Translations under genes and position numbers: made by a program
Assembly: GCA_049680625.1 (NCBI GenBank)
Contig: JBAUID010000251.1
Coordinates: 1 to 54,462 of the forward strand
Direction of reading: 5' to 3'
From: JAUIAI01 sp049680625
GTDB taxonomy: Bacteria > Pseudomonadota > Gammaproteobacteria > Burkholderiales > Burkholderiaceae_E
DNA length: 54,462 nt
In this document: positions 16,890 through 25,052 of the stretch, one piece after another
Layout of the letters: each line of letters begins with the position of its first letter
How positions within the stretch are numbered: position 1 is the stretch's first letter
The notes under the pieces: generated by a model
What the model was told of the DNA's origin: nothing
Seen by the model: the letters and a program-made list of their open reading frames with translations, nothing else
The model's database searches: none

Positions 16890-17080
16890 GGCAATGACAC
16901 CAGAAACGAGAACACCTGAAATCGTTGATCTATCGCGTAGATCAAGCGCATGATTGGTGAGGGTTGGCCGGCGAACAAAGCAATACTCACCAACGTACCG
17001 GCAACCAGGTATTCTGAACTGACAGATCCTGATTGCAGCCGGACCGCCAATAGCATCGATATCGTCGGATTGATTTTCAT
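16886..17080 (-). CDS. Mini pilin-like protein of the Tad operon (64 residues)
   Basis: A short real gene overlapped at both ends. Its ATG (17080) shares ATGA with the stop of the upstream gene, and its TGA shares ATGA with the RcpC start. The sequence has a type IVb pilin processing pattern, LQSG|SVSSEYLVAG: Gly18 at the cut site, Glu and Tyr at +5 and +6, and a hydrophobic helix. About 30 further residues end in RFQVFSFLVSLP. It resembles small Flp-like pilins found in some Tad loci. It may be a minor pilin that initiates or caps the fibre, but that role is inferred. Confidence 0.78.
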   Translation of the reverse strand: MKINPTISMLLAVRLQSGSVSSEYLVAGTLVSIALFAGQPSPIMRLIYAIDQRFQVFSFLVSLP

Positions 17081-17754
17081 TGGTTCGCAACCTCCTTCAT
17101 GGCACGCAGATGAGCAACAATGCCGACCTGCCCACTATTGGGGGTCAGCGTTAAAAGCAGTTCTTTTTGATGGCCGACATAGAACAGCATCTCGCCTGCC
17201 GGTGTACCGGCCCGAGTGGACGGTACGGGTACCCGGTTCCGTAATACCAACCCACCGCGCGTGCAGGCATCAGTGATGACTTGCCGTGACCTGGCAATTT
17301 GATGAGGCAGCCAACCCATCAGGGTTATCACACTGAACCCGTTGTCATCAGCCCGGGCAGACCACAAATTGGTCAACGCCGGCCACCAGGCTGGCACTAT
17401 TTGTTGCCGATTGCTTAGATTGCTTAGGGGTGGGCGAACCCGGGTTCGAATCTCGCGGCTCTGACCGCCAGCTTGGCTGCGGCGCTGGACAACAATAAGT
17501 TGACCGTCACGAATGGCCGTATTCACCTGCCAGCCATCAACGTTGCCAACGTATCGAAGAGATTCCTCGGATGGACCCACGAAATCTCGTATACCGATCT
17601 CGGTTTTGACCCCCGACGACTCGGTATAGGTGACCACTGGTACCGGCTCGAGTTCGTGCGGTGATGCCAGAACCTGCGGCCACGGAATCACCGCCAGCAC
17701 AACGACCAAAAAGATGTGAGCTACGGGACGATGATCGGCGGGCGGATAAATCAT
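17077..17754 (-). CDS. Secreted protein of unknown function in the Tad operon
   Basis: A 225-residue protein I do not recognise. It starts with a signal peptide (HIFLVVVLAVIPWPQVLAS). The mature part is mostly predicted beta/loop with no cysteine pair or enzyme motif that I can name. The C-terminal half has MLFYVGHQKELLLTLTPNSGQ. It shares 4-bp ATGA overlaps with the genes on both sides, so it is translated as part of the pilus operon. A periplasmic assembly or regulatory role is plausible, possibly taking the place of RcpB. Confidence 0.6.
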   Translation of the reverse strand: MIYPPADHRPVAHIFLVVVLAVIPWPQVLASPHELEPVPVVTYTESSGVKTEIGIRDFVGPSEESLRYVGNVDGWQVNTAIRDGQLIVVQRRSQAGGQSREIRTRVRPPLSNLSNRQQIVPAWWPALTNLWSARADDNGFSVITLMGWLPHQIARSRQVITDACTRGGLVLRNRVPVPSTRAGTPAGEMLFYVGHQKELLLTLTPNSGQVGIVAHLRAMKEVANQ

Positions 17755-18656
17755 TGCGCCGGCCCCTGACGGTCCACCGGAATGACGTCGACATCGATCT
17801 CGTGATACTTAAATTCGCTGGCGGAATCCTCGAGGCTGATTGCGCCCATCAACCGAATGAAACCCAGGGTTGGCGCATAACCGACCCGTTGCGCGGTTTC
17901 GATCCAGTTCGCCAGGCGTTGCCCTTTTTCTACCCGGGTCTGGACGCTGGTTGGTTCCGAACCTGTGGGCCCCGAAGCATTCCAAAAATCAGCAATAATG
18001 GCGCTGTGCGCAGATATGGGAACCGCAATGCCAGCCAGAAGATTTAACCCGTTGGCGTTGGTGTGGTCGGTGCCTGCCCCGCTTTGCCCCTGGCCCTGAA
18101 ACAAGTTTGCCTGAACGTGGGCTGAAACCAGACCGCCCGTAATATCGAGATTGAAACGACCCGGCCCGGCAAGATTTGAGACAACATGTACCGCGCTTCC
18201 TGCCGCGGAGCGTGCACCGCCACGCAAAACACCCAGCCCGGCGTCAAATTGGGGGTGAGTCAGGTGTAATTGAATGTCATCATCAGTGCCGGACAAAAAA
18301 TGAGTACCGTTTCGTGTCGACCACGCCGTTGTCTGGCGCAGCCCATCGGCTGCATCAGTAAAGTGATGGCTACGCGTACGTCTACTGGCATCATCAGTGA
18401 CTGTCGATGCCAGACAATTGGCCGGCATCATTGCACATTCAAACGCAAGAGAATGACTGGTGTCGACAACCGCCTGGGCGACCATTTGGTACTTACCGAC
18501 CATAAGCCCGAGAGCGGCCAGCAGCGTCAACGCGGCCACCCCAATCAGCGCTTCGATAAGGGCCTGGCCACGGGCGGCGTCACACCCCCGGTTCTGACGG
18601 CAGTTATTGCGCACCGTAACCCGCCGCCTGTTGAGCGTCCGACCCGTCTGGCGCAA
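17751..18656 (-). CDS. TadE-like pseudopilin
   Basis: A 301-residue protein with a basic N-terminus and a prepilin-type cut site ARG|QALIEALIGVAALTLLAALG, with Glu at +5 as in TadE/TadF pseudopilins. The large exported domain contains three or four Cys and Gly/Ala-rich stretches without a nameable fold. The ORF can start at 18656, overlapping the TadG-like gene by 53 bp. A GTG at 18614, overlapping by only 11 bp and preceded by GGCGGG, is an equally good start (287 residues). It lies between the TadG-like gene and the unknown secreted protein. Confidence 0.7.
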   Translation of the reverse strand: MRQTGRTLNRRRVTVRNNCRQNRGCDAARGQALIEALIGVAALTLLAALGLMVGKYQMVAQAVVDTSHSLAFECAMMPANCLASTVTDDASRRTRSHHFTDAADGLRQTTAWSTRNGTHFLSGTDDDIQLHLTHPQFDAGLGVLRGGARSAAGSAVHVVSNLAGPGRFNLDITGGLVSAHVQANLFQGQGQSGAGTDHTNANGLNLLAGIAVPISAHSAIIADFWNASGPTGSEPTSVQTRVEKGQRLANWIETAQRVGYAPTLGFIRLMGAISLEDSASEFKYHEIDVDVIPVDRQGPAQ

Positions 18657-20049
18657 CCAGTCTTACCTGCCAATAGGGGTTGTATAAGCTTGCGTATTCT
18701 GTTTTGGCAGGCGCTAGTGGCGGGCGTTTGAAATAGACCTCGGCCGCTGCCAATGCCCAGAGTTTTCCGCCGGCCCAACGTCCGGCCTTGGCCAGACGCC
18801 CGCTGCCCACTCGAAGCTTTTCGCTGATTTTCAGTCGGTCGGCATTGACCGAAGCCAGAACGACCACCCGGCTAGACGGGTATCGATTGTCAGCCAGGGC
18901 GCTGTAGTTCAGATCAAAGACTCGTGCAATACCAGTACCGCGATAGCTGGCAGACACATTGCTTGCAAAATCGCGTTGATCGTTTGCGGTAGCCCGGGCG
19001 TTGTACTGGATATCACCGGGGTTAGCGGTTAAGCGACGAACACCGGGCTCAAGGACAACCTCGGCGGCGCCCCAGCCCATCGGCATGACTTCTGTACGGC
19101 GGCACAAGCGGCTGAACCGGCGACGTTTAGAATCATGCAGGGAGCCAGTATCGGCGGACTCCCAGCGATCGAGCCCGTTATCGGCCAGCACTGTACCGCC
19201 CCGCTTACGATAACGTTGAAACCAGTCAGAAGGTGATGGGGACAACAACAGACAACTTGCCGGCAGCACCAGGGTTTGATTCTCGCCGCGCGGGCCTCCG
19301 GTAAATGGATCCATTGAGCGAGTGACCAGCGTCTTCAGGCGCTGACGGTCGGCATCGGACTCGTAGCGCCGGGTAAATTGCTGATACGCATCGTTATCTG
19401 GCAGGGCAAAGGCAAAGAAGCGCGAATCGCTTGCACGGGCGACCTCGTTGGCGACCGCTGATGCACCAAAAGTACCGGCTGCTGTACGTAAGACCCTCTG
19501 GCTGTGTTGCAGTAGAGTTTTGTAACCAACCCGTGGCGCATCACGCAACCGAATTTCTGTCGCCGCTGTTGCCGCTGTTGTGGTCTGTGCAAGCTGCGCC
19601 GCGCTGGCGATCGCCTGCGTGATCGCGGCTGCCGGTGGATAGGCAGCAGCGATTCCGTTCACGTTACGAGTGAAACCGGCAAAGTACTGCGACCAGGAAT
19701 CGAGGGTAACCGCCTGCGCAACCGCAACTTCTTGCGCGATAATCGCACGATTGGAATACGCCATATAGTTGAATACCCTGGCCCGCCACGCGGCCGCACT
19801 ATAAGCGGAAGCATCCGCGGCATTGACCAGACGCGATTTGGTATTCACAGCCTGCCCGACGTCAAACATCAGCAACAAACCAGAGGCGCCGACCATTAGC
19901 AAAGCCAACGCGAAGAGCAGGACCTGGCCGGACTGCCCCAATCGTTGCTGACAACCCTTTGGTTGACCACCCTGACGAAAACAGTGCAATCGGTGTTGAC
20001 CCGAACGATCGTCTAACGGTAACCCCGACACGGGCTTGAGCGTGAACAC
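18604..20049 (-). CDS. tadG: TadG-like Flp pilus assembly protein
   Basis: A 481-residue exported protein. The N-terminal hydrophobic segment (GQSGQVLLFALALLMVGASGLLLMFDVG) is followed by VNTKSRLVNAADASAYSAAAWRAR, the hallmark of TadG-type pilus assembly proteins. No von Willebrand A MIDAS motif is evident, so it belongs to the shorter TadE/G-like group. It begins with a GTG at 20049, supported by GAGGGGG, 10 bp after the flp stop, and is probably co-translated with it in the major pilin transcript. A structural or adhesin-like role at the pilus tip has been proposed for the family. Confidence 0.8.
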   Translation of the reverse strand: MFTLKPVSGLPLDDRSGQHRLHCFRQGGQPKGCQQRLGQSGQVLLFALALLMVGASGLLLMFDVGQAVNTKSRLVNAADASAYSAAAWRARVFNYMAYSNRAIIAQEVAVAQAVTLDSWSQYFAGFTRNVNGIAAAYPPAAAITQAIASAAQLAQTTTAATAATEIRLRDAPRVGYKTLLQHSQRVLRTAAGTFGASAVANEVARASDSRFFAFALPDNDAYQQFTRRYESDADRQRLKTLVTRSMDPFTGGPRGENQTLVLPASCLLLSPSPSDWFQRYRKRGGTVLADNGLDRWESADTGSLHDSKRRRFSRLCRRTEVMPMGWGAAEVVLEPGVRRLTANPGDIQYNARATANDQRDFASNVSASYRGTGIARVFDLNYSALADNRYPSSRVVVLASVNADRLKISEKLRVGSGRLAKAGRWAGGKLWALAAAEVYFKRPPLAPAKTEYASLYNPYWQVRLVAPDGSDAQQAAGYGAQ

Positions 20050-20059
20050 AACGACCCCC

Positions 20060-20455
20060 TCAGTGGTTGTTCAGTTCGTAGTTGTCCAGCCCCTTACGAT
20101 TGTTACCCTGGGTGTTTGCGTTGGTCGCATTGGTTCGGGCATTGGCGATGGCCGCCTGGCCTGATTGCCCGGAGATTTCGAGCGCGAGACCCGCCGTTTG
20201 ATTGCGAACCGTTTGTCCGAGCAAGGAATACGTGCCGATCGCGGCGACGGCAACCAATGCCACAATAACGATGTACTCGGTCATGCCCTGGCCTGTCTGC
20301 GAATGCCAGCGCCACTGGTGTTCTGCAGTCTCTTTGGCGGCGGGTATTGCCCGGGATGTTGCGCAATGCATTATATTCGGCGCCGACTTGTCGCGATAAC
20401 ACCCACTGCTGATGAACGATTTTTTATTAGAGCGATTGACGTAATTGGCTTTCAT
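20060..20455 (-). CDS. flp: Flp-type (type IVb) major pilin
   Basis: A 131-residue prepilin. The processing site is QTG|QGMTEYIVIVALVAVAAIGTY: Gly55, then Glu at +5 and Tyr at +6, the strict Flp pilin signature. The leader is unusually long (about 55 residues) and the mature pilin would be about 76 residues with an Asn/Thr/Ala-rich tail (ARTNATNANTQGNN). I chose the ATG at 20455 because AGGAG sits 8 nt upstream; the frame is open to 20515. It is the first gene of the minus-strand Tad operon, so the promoter lies between here and rlmJ. Confidence 0.88.
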   Translation of the reverse strand: MKANYVNRSNKKSFISSGCYRDKSAPNIMHCATSRAIPAAKETAEHQWRWHSQTGQGMTEYIVIVALVAVAAIGTYSLLGQTVRNQTAGLALEISGQSGQAAIANARTNATNANTQGNNRKGLDNYELNNH

Positions 20456-20749
20456 GCTGACAACTCCTGCAAACGTTTTGGAGGACACAGAATGCCCCGA
20501 CGCCGCTGGCACCACAATTGAACATAAAGCCTAAGCTGGCAGTTGCAGGAACACTGGAGTACGGACTAGACCAATCGCCCGAATCAGTCCTAAGCGCATC
20601 GGCGGATTACCTTTGCTACGAAATCGACCAACGAGTTATTAGCTGGATTTTCCGCACAGGAACCAACTAACCACGCACTGTACCGGCGTGAATTGCGAAT
20701 TGAATTCGGCAACGCTGGGTCGCCTGGATTGGGCGACACCACACTGACC
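20456..20749. other. Intergenic region upstream of flp and downstream of rlmJ
   Basis: About 295 bp separate the end of rlmJ (20750) from the flp start (20455), both on the minus strand. It must contain the Tad operon promoter unless transcription reads through from rlmJ. I found no convincing sigma-70 pair, no terminator with a T-tract and no gene that can be supported. Confidence 0.5.
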
Positions 20750-21604
20750 TCAGCCTTGTCCATCCAACTGGTAATCGGCACCATTGTCTTGTGCCAGGTG
20801 CGCAACTAACCAGGGCAAACAAGCCTGCATTTCACTCTTCAGCACATATGGTGGATTCACAATGAACAAGCCACTACCCGCCATACCAAAACCATCTGCA
20901 GCGTCGGCGCGAACCCGAAACTTGATATCCAGCCAGCTATTACCAGCTACCGCAGTCAACTTTCCGGGCAAGCGAGCAACTTCCGGACGGGCCAGAAGCG
21001 GATACCAGATCATATAGACACCATTCGCAAACCGGCGGCGCGCATCGATCAACGCGTTAACCACTTGTGCGTACTCCGCCTTCACTTCATAAGACGGATC
21101 AATCAAAACCAGGCCCCTGCGGCTTAATGGAGGCAGCACACTTTTTAATCCAGCCAGACCGTCACCCGCGCGAACCCGCAATTGCTTGCGTTGCCGTTTA
21201 AACAAGTCAGCAAGGGCTTCACTGTCAACCGGATGCAGTTCAAACAACTCAGCCTGATCTTGTGGCCGCAGTAAGGCTGCGGCTATTGCCGGTGACCCAG
21301 GATAATGCTTTAGATCGCCGTCAGGGTTGAAACCGCGCAAAATTTCAATGTAATTGTCAATTGCGGCCGGGCGTTCCCCGGCTGACGAATCTGCGTTCCA
21401 CAGCAGGGCTGCGCCGGCATCTGCCTCGGAAAGCCGCCTTGCCACGTCGTCATTCAGCAAGTATTGCCCGCGCCCAGCATGGGTGTCGACATAGCGGATC
21501 GCTGCTTCTTTGCGTTGCAGGTAGCGAAGCACTGACACCAGGACGAGATGTTTTAATACATCGGCATGGTTACCAGCGTGATAAGCATGCCGGTAACTAA
21601 GCAT
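20750..21604 (-). CDS. rlmJ: 23S rRNA (adenine2030-N6)-methyltransferase RlmJ
   Basis: A 284-residue protein matching the length of E. coli RlmJ (about 280). It begins MLSYRHAYHAGNHADVLKHLVL, the conserved RlmJ N-terminus, then has YVDTHAGRGQYLL (SAM site) and the catalytic LVLIDPSYEVKAEY, with the DPSYE/DPPYE-type motif of N6-adenine methyltransferases. It methylates A2030 of 23S rRNA during ribosome assembly. The frame is open to 21730, but the ATG at 21604 matches the family start. It stands alone between the Tad operon and the MaoC gene. Confidence 0.95.
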   Translation of the reverse strand: MLSYRHAYHAGNHADVLKHLVLVSVLRYLQRKEAAIRYVDTHAGRGQYLLNDDVARRLSEADAGAALLWNADSSAGERPAAIDNYIEILRGFNPDGDLKHYPGSPAIAAALLRPQDQAELFELHPVDSEALADLFKRQRKQLRVRAGDGLAGLKSVLPPLSRRGLVLIDPSYEVKAEYAQVVNALIDARRRFANGVYMIWYPLLARPEVARLPGKLTAVAGNSWLDIKFRVRADAADGFGMAGSGLFIVNPPYVLKSEMQACLPWLVAHLAQDNGADYQLDGQG

Positions 21605-21693
21605 GAACACGCGCGCCGAATTCAGTACAGGGGCTGTCTTCACGCAGTACACTGGGACTGGCCCCTGAGTCGAATGGTTCATGTGTTGCCATG

Positions 21694-22161
21694 CTAAATC
21701 GATACCTCCAACACCTGCATAGTGACCCACTCCATCTGCATGGCTGGTTTCTCTTCGTTTTCAATTTCTACGGTTACATCGTAATTGAGCATCCAGTGTT
21801 TTGGCTTTTTCTCAGTAGCCGCTTTCAGCGTGAAACGCGCCCGTATTCGCTTACCCGCGTGCACCGGGCTCAGGAACCGTCCTTTTTCAAAGCCGTAGTT
21901 AATCCCCAGACCGGCACCTTCCAGACTCAGTGCGGTGTCGTAAGCCAGGTTCGATAACAACGACATGGTCAAAAATCCGTGCGCAATCGTGCCACCGAAC
22001 GGTGTTTTTTTCGCCTTGTCCGGGTCGATGTGAATAAATTGATGGTCGTCAGTGCAATTAGCAAAAGCGTCGATACGCTCCTGGCTGACCGTTATCCAGT
22101 CGGACACCCCAAGATCGCGTCCAACCATATCGGATAATTGGCTGGTTTTGACTACTGGCAT
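21694..22161 (-). CDS. MaoC-family (R)-hydratase
   Basis: A 155-residue single hot-dog-domain protein. The hydratase signature is present: ANCTDDHQFIHIDPDKAKK with the catalytic Asp and His, then GGTIAHGFLTMSLLSN. These enzymes hydrate trans-2-enoyl-CoA to (R)-3-hydroxyacyl-CoA in beta-oxidation side routes or polyhydroxyalkanoate supply; the precise substrate is unknown. AAGGAGAT lies just before the ATG at 22161. The frame is open upstream to 22266, but the added residues are not family-like. It is divergent from the lipocalin gene. Confidence 0.9.
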   Translation of the reverse strand: MPVVKTSQLSDMVGRDLGVSDWITVSQERIDAFANCTDDHQFIHIDPDKAKKTPFGGTIAHGFLTMSLLSNLAYDTALSLEGAGLGINYGFEKGRFLSPVHAGKRIRARFTLKAATEKKPKHWMLNYDVTVEIENEEKPAMQMEWVTMQVLEVSI

Positions 22162-22412
22162 TGGATCTCCTTGTTTCCTGATTGTTTTGGTTCTGATTTT
22201 CATAGTGGACGCGTCAATAGTGAGCCGAAGCAGGTTGCAGCAACTGGCGATAAAGCCCGGGTTCACATTCGAACCAGGCTCCCGACCGTCTCTTCGCCAT
22301 TATCAGTCGAGACTATGCAACAGTCGTACACGAATTCAGGCGCTCGCCCGTTGTATCCTTATTACTAACGCGCTGCTGCGCATTATCGCAGCACATTTCA
22401 AAAGTGAGAGTT

Positions 22413-23051
22413 ATGAAAACATTGCCCCCGAGCCTGCCCGACAGGCGCATTGGCCCGTTCGCCCGCATAGGCCTGATAGCAACTATCAGCGCTGCGGCAA
22501 CCCTGGCGGGCTGTACAGGTGCAGGCCCGTTGACACAATCGAATTCGGCCGTTGTTGCCGTACAGCAACTGGATCCCGACCGTTATGCGGGTCAATGGTT
22601 CGAAATTGCTCGCCTGCCAAATCGTTTTCAAAATCAGTGCGTCGGTAACGTAACGGCCACATATACGCAGAACGACGGCGGTGGCTTATCAGTTACCAAC
22701 CGCTGCATGACGGAAAACGGGACAATAGATGAGGCAGTCGGTCGGGTTCGCCGCGTCTCCGATACGCAAGCCAAACTTAAAGTCAGCTTCCTCCCTTCAT
22801 TACTTTCCACACTGAGTTGGCTGCCCTTCGGTTGGGGTGATTACTGGGTTTTAGACCTCGCTGGCGATTACTCCCACGCGCTGGTTGGAACCCCGGACAA
22901 CAAGTATCTCTGGTTGCTTTCAAGGGACAGCGAAATGCCGGAACCGGAGTATTTCAAACTGATGCAAAAAGCGTCAGCAATGGGTTTTGACACGGATAAG
23001 GTCGTACGAACACCTCAAGGCCTGATAGCCAGGCAGGCGGCAAATAGGTAG
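22413..23051 (+). CDS. blc: Bacterial lipocalin lipoprotein Blc
   Basis: A 212-residue lipoprotein. The signal sequence ends in the lipobox TLAGC, followed by the lipocalin barrel: LDPDRYAGQWFEIARLPNRFQ (the GXW motif), VTATYTQNDGGGLSVTNRC, and GDYWVLDLAGDYSHALVGTP, then KYLWLLSRD. Blc proteins bind lipids at the outer membrane and are made in stationary phase and under envelope stress in E. coli. The Asp/Ser position after the lipid-modified Cys is Thr, which suggests outer-membrane sorting. I chose the ATG at 22413; a GTG three codons upstream is possible. Confidence 0.93.
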   Translation: MKTLPPSLPDRRIGPFARIGLIATISAAATLAGCTGAGPLTQSNSAVVAVQQLDPDRYAGQWFEIARLPNRFQNQCVGNVTATYTQNDGGGLSVTNRCMTENGTIDEAVGRVRRVSDTQAKLKVSFLPSLLSTLSWLPFGWGDYWVLDLAGDYSHALVGTPDNKYLWLLSRDSEMPEPEYFKLMQKASAMGFDTDKVVRTPQGLIARQAANR

Positions 23052-23071
23052 GCTGACGGGAATCTGCGAGA

Positions 23072-23110
23072 ACAAAAAAACCGGGCCTCAGTTGAGTCCC
23101 GGCTTTCGTT
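23072..23110 (-). terminator. Intrinsic terminator after isocitrate lyase gene (bidirectional)
   Basis: CCGGG-C-CTCA (23081-23090) pairs with TGAG-T-CCCGG (23093-23102), with one mismatch and a 2-nt loop. On the minus strand the stem is followed by a run of seven T, a strong rho-independent terminator about 95 bp after the aceA stop. The plus side has CTTTCGTTT and could also stop blc transcription. Confidence 0.8.
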
Positions 23111-23196
23111 TGGCTGTCGTTTGGCTATCGTTTAGATTTGGTTCGGCTGACGATTAGCGGCCAGGTGTTGCCACCCGGCTAAGTGCTGCCGACAGA

Positions 23197-24525
23197 TCAG
23201 GCCACTTTTTTCTCTTCGACTTGCCCTTGTTCGTCGAAAAATTGTGCATCTTCCGTAGAACCTTTGAGTGCAGCGGTCGATGCATTTTTTTCGATCGTGG
23301 TGGTCACCGCATCAAAATAGCCAGTACCCACTTCGCGCTGATGTTTAACCGCCGTGAACCCACGCTCGGCAGCAGCAAACTCTTTCTCCTGCAGATCAAC
23401 GAAGGCCGTCATGTTGTTCCGCGCATAGCCATAAGCCAGGTCGAACATGCCGTAATTTAGCGAATGGAAGCCAGCCAGGGTAATGAACTGGAACTTGTAT
23501 CCCATTGCACCGAGTTCACGTTGAAACTTGGCAATCGTGGCTGAATCAAGGTTCTTTTTCCAGTTAAACGACGGAGAACAGTTGTACGCCAGCATCTTGC
23601 CCGGATAGCGGTCATGGATTGCGTCCGCAAACTGGCGGGCAAATTCGAGATCCGGGGTACCCGTTTCACACCAGATCAAGTCTGCGACAGGTGCGTAAGC
23701 CAGCCCGCGGGCAATCGCCTGTTCAATTCCATTTCGGGTGCGGTAAAAACCCTCAACCGTGCGCTCACCAGTTAAAAAGTGCTTGTCATAGTCATCAACG
23801 TCGGAGGTCACCAAATCGGCTGCCTCAGCGTCGGTCCGGGCCAGCAATACCGTCGGAACACCCATGACGTCCGCCGCCAGGCGAGCCGCGCTGAGCTTGG
23901 CCACGTTCTCCTTGGTCGGCACCAGCACCTTGCCACCCATGTGACCACATTTCTTTACTGATGCCAGCTGATCTTCAAAGTGAACACCGCCAGCGCCGGC
24001 CTCGATCATCCCTTTCATCAATTCGAAGGCATTCAAAACGCCGCCAAATCCAGCCTCAGCATCAGCCACGATCGGCGCGAAGTAATCGATATATCCTGCA
24101 TCGTTGGGGCCTGTTCCTTCCATCCACTGAATTTGATCGCAGCGGGTCAGTGCATTGTTGATCCGCTTGACCACCTGGGGAACCGAATTGGCCGGATATA
24201 GTGACTGATCCGGATACATCTCACCAGCACCGTTGGCGTCGCCGGCAACCTGCCAACCAGACAGATAGATGGCTTTAAGACCGGCTTTAACCTGCTGCAT
24301 CGCCTGGTTGCCGGTCAGAGCGCCCAGTGAATTGACAAACGGCTCTTCATTAATGAGCTTCCAGAGCTTTTCAGAACCACGACGGGCCAGCGTGTGCTCC
24401 ACCCGCATTGAGCCACGTAATTTGACGACGTCGGCAGCACTGTAACTGCGTTCAATACCCTGCCAGCGGGGATTCTCTGCCCAGTCCTTTTCTAGCTTCT
24501 GAATTTCCAACTCACGTGAAGACAT
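23197..24525 (-). CDS. aceA: Isocitrate lyase
   Basis: A 442-residue isocitrate lyase, close to the E. coli length of 434. The catalytic loop is KKCGHMGGKVLVPT with Cys193, and the active-site region is FEDQLASV just before it. The N-terminus (WAENPRWQGIERSYSAADVVKLRGS) and GALTGNQAMQQVKAGLKAIYLSGWQVA are typical of the proteobacterial form. It splits isocitrate into glyoxylate and succinate, the first glyoxylate-shunt step, needed for growth on acetate or fatty acids. Neither malate synthase nor aceK is adjacent. AAGGAGAAG precedes the ATG at 24525. Confidence 0.97.
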   Translation of the reverse strand: MSSRELEIQKLEKDWAENPRWQGIERSYSAADVVKLRGSMRVEHTLARRGSEKLWKLINEEPFVNSLGALTGNQAMQQVKAGLKAIYLSGWQVAGDANGAGEMYPDQSLYPANSVPQVVKRINNALTRCDQIQWMEGTGPNDAGYIDYFAPIVADAEAGFGGVLNAFELMKGMIEAGAGGVHFEDQLASVKKCGHMGGKVLVPTKENVAKLSAARLAADVMGVPTVLLARTDAEAADLVTSDVDDYDKHFLTGERTVEGFYRTRNGIEQAIARGLAYAPVADLIWCETGTPDLEFARQFADAIHDRYPGKMLAYNCSPSFNWKKNLDSATIAKFQRELGAMGYKFQFITLAGFHSLNYGMFDLAYGYARNNMTAFVDLQEKEFAAAERGFTAVKHQREVGTGYFDAVTTTIEKNASTAALKGSTEDAQFFDEQGQVEEKKVA

Positions 24526-24563
24526 AACTTCTCCTTGATTGCTTATGATGAAAACTGATCTCT

Positions 24564-24585
24564 GATTCTGAGATATTTCAGAATC
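24564..24585 (-). promoter_or_regulatory. Palindrome in the aceA upstream region (candidate operator)
   Basis: GATTCTGA (24564-24571) and TCAGAATC (24578-24585) form a perfect 8-bp inverted repeat with a 6-bp spacer, 38 bp upstream of the aceA ATG. A possible promoter on the minus strand lies further upstream (TTGAAA, 18 bp, TAATTC). The palindrome then falls downstream of that promoter, where a repressor could block transcription. Which regulator binds it is unknown. Confidence 0.4.
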
Positions 24586-25005
24586 TTCGCCGAATTAGTC
24601 AATTACCAACGATTTTTTCAATGATTTCGAAGGGCTTTGAAAGCACGCTTTATCGCGACAATTGATCCACGTTTGTCATCATAGTAAACACGAATGCGGC
24701 ATAGCAACAGAATTAATTCACGAAAACTTAATCTCTATTTTCCCTATATTTGCTGACTTTTATCGGCATTTCTCATATTACGGCAATGAATTTCCTACTT
24801 TGAGAAATCGTTATACCGCAATGCACTATTTTCCCGAAATATGAAAAACCCTTTCCAGGCATGAAATTTTCACACCCAAACTAGAACCTTCTGGCGTAGA
24901 AAGTCAAATTTTACCAATTTGCCGGCAAACCCCTCTTTTTTTGTGAATGTTTGTTACTTCCAGAGTTTTTCGCATCAGGTGATGCACTGGCAAACGCCTG
25001 GGCAT
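24586..25005. other. AT-rich intergenic region upstream of aceA, no gene seen
   Basis: This 420-bp stretch is noticeably more AT-rich than its surroundings and separates aceA from the terminator of the lipoprotein gene. Short open frames exist but none has a ribosome-binding site and recognisable product. An 8-bp inverted repeat (ATTTCTCA at 24768-24775 and TGAGAAAT at 24801-24808) is the only structured element I noticed. Confidence 0.5.
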
Positions 25006-25031
25006 AAAAAAAAGCGCCTGTCGGGGCGCTT
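25006..25031 (-). terminator. Intrinsic terminator after the lipoprotein gene
   Basis: AAGCGCC (25012-25018) pairs with GGCGCTT (25025-25031) around a 6-nt loop. Read on the minus strand, the stem leads into a run of eight T, 22 bp after the stop of the lipoprotein gene at 25053. This is a textbook rho-independent terminator. Confidence 0.85.
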
Positions 25032-25052
25032 CGGGTTACCGCTGAGACAGAC

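Noticed and set aside
20479..20521. GGAGG followed by ATG on the plus strand before rlmJ
   Set aside because: The frame ends after nine codons and overlaps the upstream end of the flp frame; probably chance.
20507..20523. A sigma-54-like element (TGGCAC, 5 nt, TTGAA) near flp
   Set aside because: It is on the plus strand while flp is on the minus strand, and the conserved GC of the -12 element is GA.
20590..20805. A 71-residue open frame after rlmJ
   Set aside because: It overlaps the rlmJ 3' end in another frame, has no recognisable product, and has no clear ribosome-binding site.
24662..24844. A 60-residue frame in the aceA upstream region
   Set aside because: No ribosome-binding site, AT-driven composition and no similarity to a known family.
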